Positions 54,929-63,388 of a stretch of DNA of 64,000 nucleotides are shown here, piece after piece. The DNA is from Pedobacter schmidteae (GTDB lineage: Bacteria > Bacteroidota > Bacteroidia > Sphingobacteriales > Sphingobacteriaceae): NCBI RefSeq assembly GCF_900564155.1, contig NZ_LS999839.1:4523097-4587096 (forward strand). The letters are read 5' to 3'. The stretch's first letter is position 1. Every line of letters begins with the position of its first letter. The position numbers and the translations under genes are program-made. The notes under the pieces are model-generated. The model was not told the DNA's origin. It made no database searches and worked only from the letters and a program-made list of their open reading frames with translations.

Positions 54929-56890
54929 ATGAACCATACTTTTAAAATGCTGGCAATGCTGGCTTTAAGCTTTAGTTTTACGACCGGAAAGGCTCAGGAA
55001 ACTCCAAAAGAAGAAGATTTCTTTAAAATAATGAAGGTAAGGGTACCGGAAGGACCGGTATTAGAAGTAGGAGGCCTGGTTACTCTACCAAATGGCGACC
55101 TGGGTATTTCAACCCGTAGAGGTGATGTCTTTATTGTGGAAAATCCAACCAGTAACAGGCCTTACTTTCGCAAGTTTGCAACCGGATTACACGAAATACT
55201 GGGCATAGCTTATAAAGACGGTGCCATTTATGTTGCCCAACGGGGCGAGCTCACCAAACTGGTAGATAAAAATATGGATGGCAAAGCCGATGTGTACGAA
55301 ACCATTTATGCATGGCCCATCAGTGGACATTATCATGAATATAGTTTCGGGCCTAAAATAGCGCCCGATGGCTCCTTCTTTGTTACCGCAAACGTAGCTT
55401 TTGGCAGTCAGGAATGGTGGCGCGCCGAAAGTAGGGTTCCTATGCGTGGCTGGGTAATGAACATCAGCGAAGATGGCCAGATGAAACCATGGGCGGCCGG
55501 CGTGCGATCGCCTGCAGGATTAAATGTGATTGACGGGCAATTATATTATACTGAAAATCAGGGTGACTGGGTAGGCTCTGGTGGCGTATGGAAAGTAAAT
55601 AGAGGTGATTTTATGGGACACCCTGCTAGTTTAGTATGGACTAAAAGAGCAGACTCGCCTGTAAAATTATCATCTGAGTTCTTTTATTCCAGGATAGATG
55701 AAAGAAGGGTGAAGGGCGATGACGGCAAATACCTAAAACCGGAAAACAGGGTAAATGAAAACTTTAAAACCCTGTTCGACATGAAAAAAGATTTCCCTGA
55801 ATTGCGTTTACCTGCAGTTTGGCTACCTTATGGTATCCTGGGCGTGTCTACTTCAGAACCTGTAAAGATCCCTGCCAAAACCTTCGGACCTTTTGAAGGA
55901 CAACTTTTAGTCGGTGACCAGGGCATGAGCATCATCTCACGGGTATTTATGGAAAAAGTGAACGGTGAAGAGCAAGGGGCCGCATTTTTATTTAAAAGTG
56001 GCTTCCGCTCGGGCGTACTGAGAATGGCCTGGGCACAGGACGGATCACTTTTTGTGGGCGAAACCAACAGGGGATGGGGGTCGGCCGGTGATGCCAACGA
56101 AGGACTGGAACGACTGGTATACAACAACAAAGTTCCCTTTGAAATGAAAGCGGTAAGAGCTATGCCAGATGGTTTTGAAATTGAGTTTACCGAACCGGTT
56201 GATTTGAAATCGGCACAGGACCTGGCTTCTTATAGCGTAGAGAGTTTCATTTATAAGTACCAACCTGTATATGGTTCACCTCCGGTAAACACCGAAACAC
56301 TGAAAGTAAAAGGTGTTAAAGTATCTGCTGATGGTTTGAGGGCCAGAATTGTGGTCGACAACCTGCGCCAATATTACATTCATACGATCAAGGTAAACGG
56401 TATCCGCGAAAAACAAAATTTCTATTCGATCGTACATCCCGTAGCCTATTATACTTTAAACAATATTCCGACAGGAGAAAAGCTTGCTGCCAGCGAGTGG
56501 AGTACACGTAATTCGGCAAATGATCCGGTAGCCAGCGTAGTTCCGGCCTCAGCCAAAAAAGCAGCAGCAACCGTCAAAGGAAAAACAGCTGCTGTAGCTA
56601 AAAAGCCGGTAGAGACAAAAATGCCAACCAAGGCACCAACTTATGCAGAAGTAAAAGGTTTGCTGACCAATTATACCTGCGTGGCTTGTCACAATCCAAC
56701 AAAAAAACAGATTGGTCCTTCCTTTACCGACATAGCCAAACGCAAGTATTCCAATGAAAAAATTCTAGAGTTGATTCATAACCCGAAACCAGAAAACTGG
56801 CCTGATTATGCAACAGAAATGCCTCCAATGCCACAGGTTTCCAAAGCTGAGGGGCTAAAAATTGCGGCTTATATCAATTCATTGAAGTAA
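54929..56890 (+). CDS. Propeller-cytochrome c protein (PVC-type heme-binding/sugar dehydrogenase-like)
   Basis: 653 residues. Signal peptide (1-22). A six-bladed propeller-type domain (about 35-400; LEVGGLVTLPNGDLGISTRRGDVF, EYSFGPKIAPDGSFFVTANVAFG, LLVGDQGMSIISRVF) is followed by an Ig-like linker (about 405-505), a low-complexity Ala/Lys/Pro linker (about 535-570) and a cytochrome c domain with C584-V-A-C-H588 and Met ligand near M631/M634. Periplasmic. It could take electrons from sugar oxidation directly to heme. Its gene partner is the DUF1080 protein just upstream, followed by a sodium/solute symporter. Confidence 0.87.
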   Translation: MNHTFKMLAMLALSFSFTTGKAQETPKEEDFFKIMKVRVPEGPVLEVGGLVTLPNGDLGISTRRGDVFIVENPTSNRPYFRKFATGLHEILGIAYKDGAIYVAQRGELTKLVDKNMDGKADVYETIYAWPISGHYHEYSFGPKIAPDGSFFVTANVAFGSQEWWRAESRVPMRGWVMNISEDGQMKPWAAGVRSPAGLNVIDGQLYYTENQGDWVGSGGVWKVNRGDFMGHPASLVWTKRADSPVKLSSEFFYSRIDERRVKGDDGKYLKPENRVNENFKTLFDMKKDFPELRLPAVWLPYGILGVSTSEPVKIPAKTFGPFEGQLLVGDQGMSIISRVFMEKVNGEEQGAAFLFKSGFRSGVLRMAWAQDGSLFVGETNRGWGSAGDANEGLERLVYNNKVPFEMKAVRAMPDGFEIEFTEPVDLKSAQDLASYSVESFIYKYQPVYGSPPVNTETLKVKGVKVSADGLRARIVVDNLRQYYIHTIKVNGIREKQNFYSIVHPVAYYTLNNIPTGEKLAASEWSTRNSANDPVASVVPASAKKAAATVKGKTAAVAKKPVETKMPTKAPTYAEVKGLLTNYTCVACHNPTKKQIGPSFTDIAKRKYSNEKILELIHNPKPENWPDYATEMPPMPQVSKAEGLKIAAYINSLK

Positions 56891-57015
56891 ATGGAATCTT
56901 AATCATCAGCAACATTGGCATTTTTATTTATCCTTTTGGCCTAACACGCTCAAACTAAATAAAATGCCAATTAAATTTTTACATTAGTAAACTAAATCAT
57001 CAAATATAAACCAAT

Positions 57016-58701
57016 ATGAATACACTCCACAAATACGATTATGTCGTATTTCTAGTTTACTTTCTGATTGTATCCAGCTACGGATTTTGGATCTACTACA
57101 AGAAAAAATCTGCCGCTGCCGACTCCAAGGATTACTTCCTGGCCGAAGGTTCATTAACCTGGTGGGCCATTGGTGCTTCACTTATTGCCTCCAATATTTC
57201 GGCCGAACAAATGATTGGAATGAGTGGCTCGGGCTTTAAGCTGGGATTGGCTATTTCTGCATACGAATGGATGGCTGCCGCTACATTAATTATCGTAGCT
57301 GTGTTCTTTATGCCGGTTTATCTGAAGAATAAGATCTTCACCATGCCCCAATTCCTTAGTCAACGTTACAATGAAAAAGTAGCCATGATTATGGCTGTAT
57401 TCTGGTTGATGTTGTACATTGTGGTCAATCTGATGTCAATCTTATACCTGGGCGCACTGGCCATCAGTGGCATATCCGGAATCAGTATTACGGCCTGTAT
57501 TCTTGGCCTGGCTGTATTTGCCATTCTAATCACCCTTGGTGGTATGAAGGTGATCGGTTATACCGACGTGATACAAGTATTTTTCCTGGTGTTGGGCGGA
57601 CTGGTGGCTACTTATATTGCCTTAAATTTGATTTCTAATCAGGGTGGTATCGTTAAAGGCTTCTCTATCTTAACCCAGGGAGCCTCCGAACATTTCCATC
57701 TCATCTTCAAAAAAGACGACCCCAATTATATGGACCTTCCAGGCCTAAGTGTACTGATCGGGGGGATGTGGATTGCCAACTTAAGTTACTGGGGCTGTAA
57801 CCAATACATTACCCAAAGGGCACTGGGAGCCTCTTTGCCAGTAGCCAGATCGGGACTTTTATTTGCAGCTTTCCTAAAAATGCTGATGCCTGTAATTGTG
57901 GTAATTCCGGGTATTGCCGTTTATTATATCATTAAGGAAAAAATTCCTGGCATCAGTGCCGACAATCTGTTGACCTCATCTGGTGTTCAGGACCCCAACA
58001 AAGCTTATCCCGCATTACTTGGCTTGTTGCCTATTGGTTTAAAAGGCTTATCGTTTGCAGCCTTAACCGCAGCTATCGTAGCTTCATTAGCAGGGAAGGC
58101 CAATAGTATAGCCACCATTTTTACTTTGGATATCTATAAAAAAGCATTTAATAAAAACGCGGAAGAAGGCACCTTGGTCAATATTGGTAAAATTACAGTA
58201 GTGGTATCCATGCTAATGGCAGTATTACTTTCCTTAGTCGTAGGCGATGCTCTTATGGGTGAAGGAAAACAAGGCTTCCAGTACATACAGGAATATACCG
58301 GATTTGTATCTCCGGGCATTTTTGCTATGTTTATCCTGGGCTTTTTCTGGAAAAAAACCACTTCAAATGCTGCATTATTTGCAACAGTAGGAGGGTTCAT
58401 TGTTTCGGTATTCCTAAAATTCCTTCCGGGCATGATCGATCTTTCCCCTTTGTATAACTACGGTTGGGCTGTAGCCAATTCAGCAGGAATATTCGAAATT
58501 CCATTTATGGACAGAATGCTCATTGTATTTGCCTTCTGTGTAATCGGCATGTATTTCATCAGTATCTATGACAATAAAAGAGGTGTTGTACCAAATGGCC
58601 TGGAGGTAGACACCAAAATGTTCCGGGTTTCTACTTCATTTGCTGTCGGTTCTCTGATTATTATAACCATGCTTGTGGCACTGTATTCCGCGTTTTGGTA
58701 A
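57016..58701 (+). CDS. Sodium/solute symporter (SSS family, SGLT-like sugar transporter)
   Basis: 561 residues with about 14 hydrophobic helices. Family segments: WWAIGASLIASNISAEQMIGMSGSGF (helix 1 with the sodium/substrate unwinding), FMPVYLKNKIFTMPQFLSQRYN, WIANLSYWGCNQYITQRALGA, KGLSFAALTAAIVASLAGKANSIATIFTLDIYK. The last is diagnostic for SSS sugar transporters. It imports the monosaccharide or keto-sugar product across the inner membrane. 125 bp after the cytochrome gene; a shared terminator lies downstream. Confidence 0.93.
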   Translation: MNTLHKYDYVVFLVYFLIVSSYGFWIYYKKKSAAADSKDYFLAEGSLTWWAIGASLIASNISAEQMIGMSGSGFKLGLAISAYEWMAAATLIIVAVFFMPVYLKNKIFTMPQFLSQRYNEKVAMIMAVFWLMLYIVVNLMSILYLGALAISGISGISITACILGLAVFAILITLGGMKVIGYTDVIQVFFLVLGGLVATYIALNLISNQGGIVKGFSILTQGASEHFHLIFKKDDPNYMDLPGLSVLIGGMWIANLSYWGCNQYITQRALGASLPVARSGLLFAAFLKMLMPVIVVIPGIAVYYIIKEKIPGISADNLLTSSGVQDPNKAYPALLGLLPIGLKGLSFAALTAAIVASLAGKANSIATIFTLDIYKKAFNKNAEEGTLVNIGKITVVVSMLMAVLLSLVVGDALMGEGKQGFQYIQEYTGFVSPGIFAMFILGFFWKKTTSNAALFATVGGFIVSVFLKFLPGMIDLSPLYNYGWAVANSAGIFEIPFMDRMLIVFAFCVIGMYFISIYDNKRGVVPNGLEVDTKMFRVSTSFAVGSLIIITMLVALYSAFW

Positions 58702-58811
58702 TGGCTAAATTTAGATAACTCCTTTGCGGCTCACGTTGGCCAGGTGCTTGAAAAAAGTGCACCTAAACAAATGCCGATCTGGGTTTTTAAAATTTAGATG
58801 AAATAAAGTAC

Positions 58812-58852
58812 AAAAAAGAGCCTGGTCCAAAATTTGGACCAGGCTCTTTTTT
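58812..58852. terminator. Bidirectional rho-independent terminator after the symporter
   Basis: Perfect 20-bp inverted repeat (58812-58831 with 58833-58852), AAAAAAGAGCCTGGTCC / GGACCAGGCTCTTTTTT, one base between the arms. Confidence 0.9.
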
Positions 58853-58879
58853 GTAACATTACCTTCGTTTAATTACTCC

Positions 58880-59172
58880 CAGAAATTTAAATCCTTCTTC
58901 TCATTTCAGCACGCTCTGTAATTTAAATACTCTTTCTCGATTAACTGCCCTCTGAAATTTAAATTCTCCTTCAAATACTCCCCGACGTTCGAATACTCCT
59001 TTTTTCATTTATGAAATCCCTGCAGTTTAAATTTTCCTTCCCATTCAAATACCCTCTGATTTTTTTAAATTCTCCTTCAAATGCTCCCAGAAGTTCGAAT
59101 ACTCCTTTTTTCATTTAAGAAATCCCTGCAGTTTAAATTTTCCTTCCCATTTAAATACCCTCTGAAATTTTC
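58880..59172. repeat. Two-level tandem repeat (about 36-bp units, recent 106-bp duplication)
   Basis: Anchor words TTTAAAT or TTCGAAT recur at 58886, 58922, 58958, 58988, 59026, 59064, 59094 and 59132, spaced 36, 36, 30, 38, 38, 30, 38. Each unit has the form CTCTGAAATTTAAATNCTCCTTC plus a variable tail (written here with N). The last two 106-bp blocks (58961-59066 and 59067-59172) are nearly identical, so a three-unit block was duplicated recently. The units are not separated by unique spacers, so it is not CRISPR. Confidence 0.85.
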
Positions 59173-59198
59173 TAATGCTCAGAAGCAGCCTAGCGTCT

Positions 59199-59219
59199 TT
59201 CCCGATTCTTCATCGGGAA
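59199..59219 (-). terminator. Hairpin after the leftward Gfo/Idh/MocA gene
   Basis: TTCCCGAT (59199-59206) pairs with ATCGGGAA (59212-59219), loop TCTTC, lying inside a larger AGCAGC/GCTGCT pairing (about 59184-59230). Read leftwards it is followed by AGACGC, with no strong T tract. Probable 3'-end structure or terminator. Confidence 0.55.
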
Positions 59220-59255
59220 TTATGCAGCTGCTGAAGAGTCATTAAAAATTTCACA

Positions 59256-60614
59256 CTAGTATTTAAACACTTTCCCGTCTACCATTACTTCTTGCGTTTT
59301 TTCGTCAAACACAGCTTTTTTACCTGTTCTGGCAGCAGCATTAGTCATGATATTGGCAATGGAGTGGTAGTATCCGGCTTCAACAGGAGCATTGGTTTCC
59401 TTGCGGCTCCTGATGCATTCCATCCAGTTGCGCATATGTGCTGAAGTAAGCTTATCGCCACCGGTATTAGCCGATGCTGCTACTTTTTCCGAGATATCGC
59501 TTAACTTTAATTCAGGCAACAAGTTTGGCTTCATATTCATTGCAGCGGCAGCTTTAGCCTCCAGACCACCTTTAGGCGATACCATATTGGTATTCAGGTT
59601 CAGTTCGCCTCCATTTGAATAATAGATTTCAGCCGGACTCTCATCACCATTGTGCATTCTGGAAGTAAATACCACTTGAAAGCCATTTTCAGGATCGTTG
59701 GCCTTACCGTAGTCGAAAACTGCGGTAGTGGTATCCCAGTTTCTTCTGCCATCTTTCCATTGATAAATACCGCCATTGGCCACCACACTTCTGGGGTGTT
59801 TTAATCCGGTAAACCAGTGTACAGTATCAATCTGATGCGACATCCATTGTCCAGGCATGCCCGAAGAATAAGGCCAGAACAAACGATATTCCAGGTATTT
59901 GCGCGGATCCCATGCTTCAAACGGGCGGTTGATCAGAAAACGCTTCCAGTCGGTATCTTCCTGTCTTAATTTGGCCACCAGATCGGGCCTGCGCCAGCGT
60001 CCCGGCTGATTTACATTCCAACTCAGTTCCACCATGGTGATGTCCCCAAACTTACCGTCTTTGATAAATTTCTCGGCGGCTTTATAATTGTTACCACTAC
60101 GGCGTTGCGATCCAATCTGAACAATTTGCCTGGAAGCTTTTACCGCCTTCAGCGCCATCCTTGCATCCTCCATAGTTTCAGCAAAAGGCTTTTCACAATA
60201 TACATCACATTTGTTATTTACGGCCTCGGCAGCATGCGTGGCATGTTGAAAATCGGCTGTACTTACAATTACTGCATCTATATCCTTTAAGTTATACAAT
60301 TCATCGTTGTTTCTGCAAGCAGTGATATCATGACCAAACTGCGCCTTCAAATGATCTACCCCCAAGCCCCGGCGGTAATTCCAAAGGTCGGATACCGCTA
60401 CCATATCAAAATTCAGCTCCTTATAGTGATTTAAAAAGCTAGGCAACAACGATTGCTTGAAACGATCAGAGAAACCAACTACACCAACTCTTACCCGGTC
60501 GTTCGCACCAATAATATTTCCGTAACTCTTTGCACTCAAACCCATGGTACCCAGATATGTTCCTGCCGCTGCAATAGCCGACTGTTTGATAAATTTTCTT
60601 CTTGACTCTAACAT
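59256..60614 (-). CDS. Gfo/Idh/MocA-family oxidoreductase, Tat-exported
   Basis: 452 residues. Tat signal ESRRKFIKQSAIAAAGTYLG, no lipobox. NAD-binding VRVGVVGFSDR (41-51), here with GFSD where most members have GxGxxG, so the third glycine is missing. EKP motif VYCEKPFAE (K142) is intact. C-terminal sugar-binding half with SSGMPGQWMSHQIDTVHWFTG. Periplasmic sugar oxidation/reduction is likely, with NAD carried as a tightly bound cofactor. 13 bp after the tandem-DUF1080 gene on the same strand, so one transcript. Confidence 0.88.
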   Translation of the reverse strand: MLESRRKFIKQSAIAAAGTYLGTMGLSAKSYGNIIGANDRVRVGVVGFSDRFKQSLLPSFLNHYKELNFDMVAVSDLWNYRRGLGVDHLKAQFGHDITACRNNDELYNLKDIDAVIVSTADFQHATHAAEAVNNKCDVYCEKPFAETMEDARMALKAVKASRQIVQIGSQRRSGNNYKAAEKFIKDGKFGDITMVELSWNVNQPGRWRRPDLVAKLRQEDTDWKRFLINRPFEAWDPRKYLEYRLFWPYSSGMPGQWMSHQIDTVHWFTGLKHPRSVVANGGIYQWKDGRRNWDTTTAVFDYGKANDPENGFQVVFTSRMHNGDESPAEIYYSNGGELNLNTNMVSPKGGLEAKAAAAMNMKPNLLPELKLSDISEKVAASANTGGDKLTSAHMRNWMECIRSRKETNAPVEAGYYHSIANIMTNAAARTGKKAVFDEKTQEVMVDGKVFKY

Positions 60615-60627
60615 ATTTGCTAAAATT

Positions 60628-61983
60628 TTAAAGTTCTTTTAATTTAATACTTCTAAAAGACACCTGGTCGCCATGGTCCTGAATAAGGATATGCCCTTTA
60701 GGTGCCATTCCAAAATCTTTCCAGTTTTTGTATTTGCTATCTGCCACCAAAGCTTCAAACTCTGCCGAGCCCCTTACATATTCCAGTATTTTGAATCCAT
60801 TAAGAAAATATTCAATCTTATTATTTGGATAAACCATAATGGTCCCTTTATTCCATTCGCCAATTTTTCTTTGCGCATTAGGAATCTTTTTACTCGTGAT
60901 CAGGTCATAAAGAGAGCCCAGGGTACGATTACCATTTTTGCCCAGCTTTGCATCAGGGTGTTTTGCATCGTCCAGAATCTGGTATTCTGGTCCAATAGCC
61001 GATCCTTTGTTTCCTTCCTTAAGGGTGACAAAATATTTAATCCCACTATTGGCCCCCTCAGTCAGCTTAAAATCAAACTTCAAGGCAAACGCACCATATT
61101 CCTTCACTGTCACAATATCTCCACCATTGGTCGATTCACCACCGTTTGATTTAACTACGCTCAGTTCACCATCCTTTATTTCCCAGCCTTTTGCCGGAAA
61201 GCTGCTTTTATAGGCACCAATCCAACCTTTGGTTGTTTTTCCGTCCCACAACAAACTATAACCGTTGGCTTTTTCCATTGCCGATAAATCATTTGGGATG
61301 GTATTTACGGTATATATCTTATCGGCTTTGGCTGGCTTTAATCCTTCGGTCTGGATACGTATATTTCGCCACCTGATCTGTTTACCAGGTTGATCATTTT
61401 TACCAATAGCGTGTACCTGCAGGGCAATAAAACCTGAAGGGGTCATGTCGTCTACCAAACTTGCTGTAGGCACACCGTTCACCCAGGTTCTGATAGAATG
61501 GCCAATACATTCAATACGGTATTTGTTCCATACTCCTTTTTTAAAGGCTGATTTTCCTTGTGGATTAACATCCATAGGATACAACCATCCCCGGCGACTC
61601 TCGTCATAAATGCCACCGCTATAGGCTCTATCAGAGGGATCAACCTCCATCTGATAGCCATGAACCCTTCCTTCCTTAAAATCAGACTTACTTTCGCTTC
61701 TGAACTGTATGCCCGAATTCATGGCATTATCTACCAACAACTCCACTTCAAAAATGAAATCGCCATAGTTTTTTTCTGTTGTTAAGAAGGAATTGGGAGT
61801 ATCGCCAACTGTAGTACCTACAATTTCGCCATTTATCACTTCGTATTTTGCCTTTCCATTGAGCTGTTTCCAGCCCTTCAGATCTTTTCCGTTAAATAAG
61901 TTCTGCCATTTCTGCGCCTGCACCGTGTTTAAGGTACTTCCAAATAGTAAACCTGTTAAAATTAAAAATTGTGTGGTCTTCAT
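60628..61983 (-). CDS. Secreted tandem DUF1080 (3-keto-disaccharide hydrolase family) protein
   Basis: 451 residues. Signal peptide (1-23). Two full DUF1080 domains: the first (about 26-212) with WQNLFNGKDLKGWKQLNGKAKYEV, MNSGIQFRSES, GWLYPMD; the second (about 238-450) with YSLLWDGKTTKGWIGAYK, ANSGIKYFV, EYQILDD, GSLYDLI. Both keep the aromatic/acidic segments typical of the family. The double arrangement may give two active sites, or one catalytic and one binding site. Followed by the Tat-type Gfo/Idh/MocA gene. Confidence 0.9.
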   Translation of the reverse strand: MKTTQFLILTGLLFGSTLNTVQAQKWQNLFNGKDLKGWKQLNGKAKYEVINGEIVGTTVGDTPNSFLTTEKNYGDFIFEVELLVDNAMNSGIQFRSESKSDFKEGRVHGYQMEVDPSDRAYSGGIYDESRRGWLYPMDVNPQGKSAFKKGVWNKYRIECIGHSIRTWVNGVPTASLVDDMTPSGFIALQVHAIGKNDQPGKQIRWRNIRIQTEGLKPAKADKIYTVNTIPNDLSAMEKANGYSLLWDGKTTKGWIGAYKSSFPAKGWEIKDGELSVVKSNGGESTNGGDIVTVKEYGAFALKFDFKLTEGANSGIKYFVTLKEGNKGSAIGPEYQILDDAKHPDAKLGKNGNRTLGSLYDLITSKKIPNAQRKIGEWNKGTIMVYPNNKIEYFLNGFKILEYVRGSAEFEALVADSKYKNWKDFGMAPKGHILIQDHGDQVSFRSIKLKEL

Positions 61984-62031
61984 TAGTGTTTATTTGTTGT
62001 TGATTAGTTTTGATTACAAAATGTCCGGGCA

Positions 62032-63057
62032 CTATTTACCAAAAATGGCTGCCTGTTGATCGAGTGACGCTGCACTCTGTTTTTTCCCTGAAGTAACAAT
62101 GATCCGGTAACGGAAAGTAACCGATTCACCAGGCTTCAAAATTAGATTCATATTTTCTTTACCCTTGCTAAAAATAGCTTGTCCCAATGGGTTCGCTGCA
62201 AACAAACCGTAATCCCGGGCGTGCCAATACGTAGGGTATCCGGGGTTTTTAGGATGATCAATTATGGCTATAGAAACAGGCTGATGGTCTTTTATACCAA
62301 ACATCATACACCATTTGCCCCGCGTTCCCCAGGCTTCATTACCTTTTTTACCCTCACTGGTAAGGTAGTCGCCATTTGCCCCATTTTTGGCAGGCGAAAT
62401 TTTGGTTACCACACCATGGTTATCGGTATAGCTTTCTTCCTTATCCGATGGCAGTTCCAGTTCTTTAGTTACCCGTATGCCCAACATACCATCTTTAATG
62501 TCTTTAAAATAAACGGTATCCTTTTGTGCAGTCAGCGTAGTAGCCCTGTCAATGGTCCTGGTCTCATCTGTACCACTAAAAACAAAAGATGTAACTTCCT
62601 TTAATAGAACACGTTTATCTTGTCTTTCCCAATTTGCCGAATAAGCAAGTGAACCATTGGTTTTTCCTTCCTGCACTTTATTCAGCTTTACATTCCTGAT
62701 CCATCCATATTTAAATTTCTTCTCGGCCGGGATATTATAAGAATTGTTCCAGAAATCGAGGCCATTCACGCTCTCGTAATTAAACCATAAACCTACATGA
62801 TGAGGGTGATCAGTACGCTCGTTCCCTCGTTTTTCGAGTGGAAAACCACGGGTCAGCGTAAGTCCGCTAGCCGTATGTATTGGATATAATATGGGTTTCT
62901 CCAGGTTATCAGGATATAAGAAAGAAGTAAAAGGTTTACCATCAACCAAAACATTAACCTTTTGCTGTTTTGGATTTTCAAAAAAACTAACTTTTTTGGT
63001 TTGCGCATTTAGCTGTATTCCCAAAAAGCAGCAGCCAAGAATAAGGAATTTCTTCAT
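62032..63057 (-). CDS. Secreted DUF6807 (PmoA-like) protein
   Basis: 341 residues. Signal peptide (1-19). Segments of the DUF6807 family: LYPIHTASGLTLTRGFPLE, DHPHHVGLWFNYESVNGLDFW (His-rich conserved stretch), GNEAWGTRGKWCMMFG, YPTYWHARDYGLFAANPLG. The family is often auto-annotated as PmoA because of an old domain name; there is no relation to methane monooxygenase function. It is found in glycan loci with DUF1080 and Gfo/Idh/MocA genes. Role unknown. First gene of the leftward cluster, 48 bp before the tandem DUF1080 gene. Confidence 0.88.
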   Translation of the reverse strand: MKKFLILGCCFLGIQLNAQTKKVSFFENPKQQKVNVLVDGKPFTSFLYPDNLEKPILYPIHTASGLTLTRGFPLEKRGNERTDHPHHVGLWFNYESVNGLDFWNNSYNIPAEKKFKYGWIRNVKLNKVQEGKTNGSLAYSANWERQDKRVLLKEVTSFVFSGTDETRTIDRATTLTAQKDTVYFKDIKDGMLGIRVTKELELPSDKEESYTDNHGVVTKISPAKNGANGDYLTSEGKKGNEAWGTRGKWCMMFGIKDHQPVSIAIIDHPKNPGYPTYWHARDYGLFAANPLGQAIFSKGKENMNLILKPGESVTFRYRIIVTSGKKQSAASLDQQAAIFGK

Positions 63058-63388
63058 TTATATTTGGGTTAAAACTAGAATTTCGTCCCGGCTGTCGTCG
63101 TCATCCTGAATTCATTTCAGGATTTCGCACTTATTATTGGGCTTTTCTCTTCCGAGATCCTGAAATGAATTCAGGATGACGATCGCTTTAAAACAAATAT
63201 CAAAAGCATAATAACCGAATGAAACACTATCAATTATTGGTTAAGTTTTAGCTAAATATACCTTTCTTAAAACACAAACAACCCCGAAAACAGTGCACAT
63301 CACTAAAAAATTTACGAAAACGATTGAGTAAAATTCTAAAAATTATCGGCAATAAGCCTTATAATTGTTGGTCAATAATCATCAGGAA
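63058..63388. other. 331-bp divergent intergenic region containing a REP-like inverted pair
   Basis: No gene seen. It lies between the divergent leftward DUF6807 gene and the rightward S66 gene. It contains the repeat annotated at 63098-63182 and AT-rich promoter DNA on both sides. Confidence 0.75.
63098..63182. repeat. REP-like inverted pair of palindromic units
   Basis: Perfect 26-bp inverted arms (63098-63123 and 63157-63182) are separated by 33 bp. Each arm is itself a hairpin: ATCCTGAA-TTCAT-TTCAGGAT. This head-to-head layout of short palindromes is that of REP/BIME elements mobilised by RAYT transposases; a GTCATCCTGAA...TTCAGGATC form is widespread in this phylum. No RAYT gene is present in the window. 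Confidence 0.7.

Larger units (their letters stand above)
58702..59255. other. 554-bp intergenic region between convergent genes with terminators and a tandem repeat
   Basis: No gene seen. From left to right: a small AGGTGC/GCACCT hairpin (58742-58764), AAATTTAGAT copied at 58707-58716 and 58790-58799, a bidirectional terminator (58812-58852), a tandem-repeat block (58880-59172) and a leftward terminator (59199-59219). Confidence 0.8.

Noticed and set aside
58880..59172. Possible CRISPR array
   Set aside because: Repeats are contiguous and diverged, with no unique spacers of constant length and no cas gene nearby.
60673..61149. 158-residue plus-strand frame opposite the tandem DUF1080 gene
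   Set aside because: It lies wholly antisense to a confidently assigned gene and has irregular Phe/Cys-rich composition.
62032..63057. Methane monooxygenase subunit (PmoA) reading of the DUF6807 protein
   Set aside because: It is a soluble secreted protein with no membrane helices or copper-site motifs; the PmoA label is a naming artefact.
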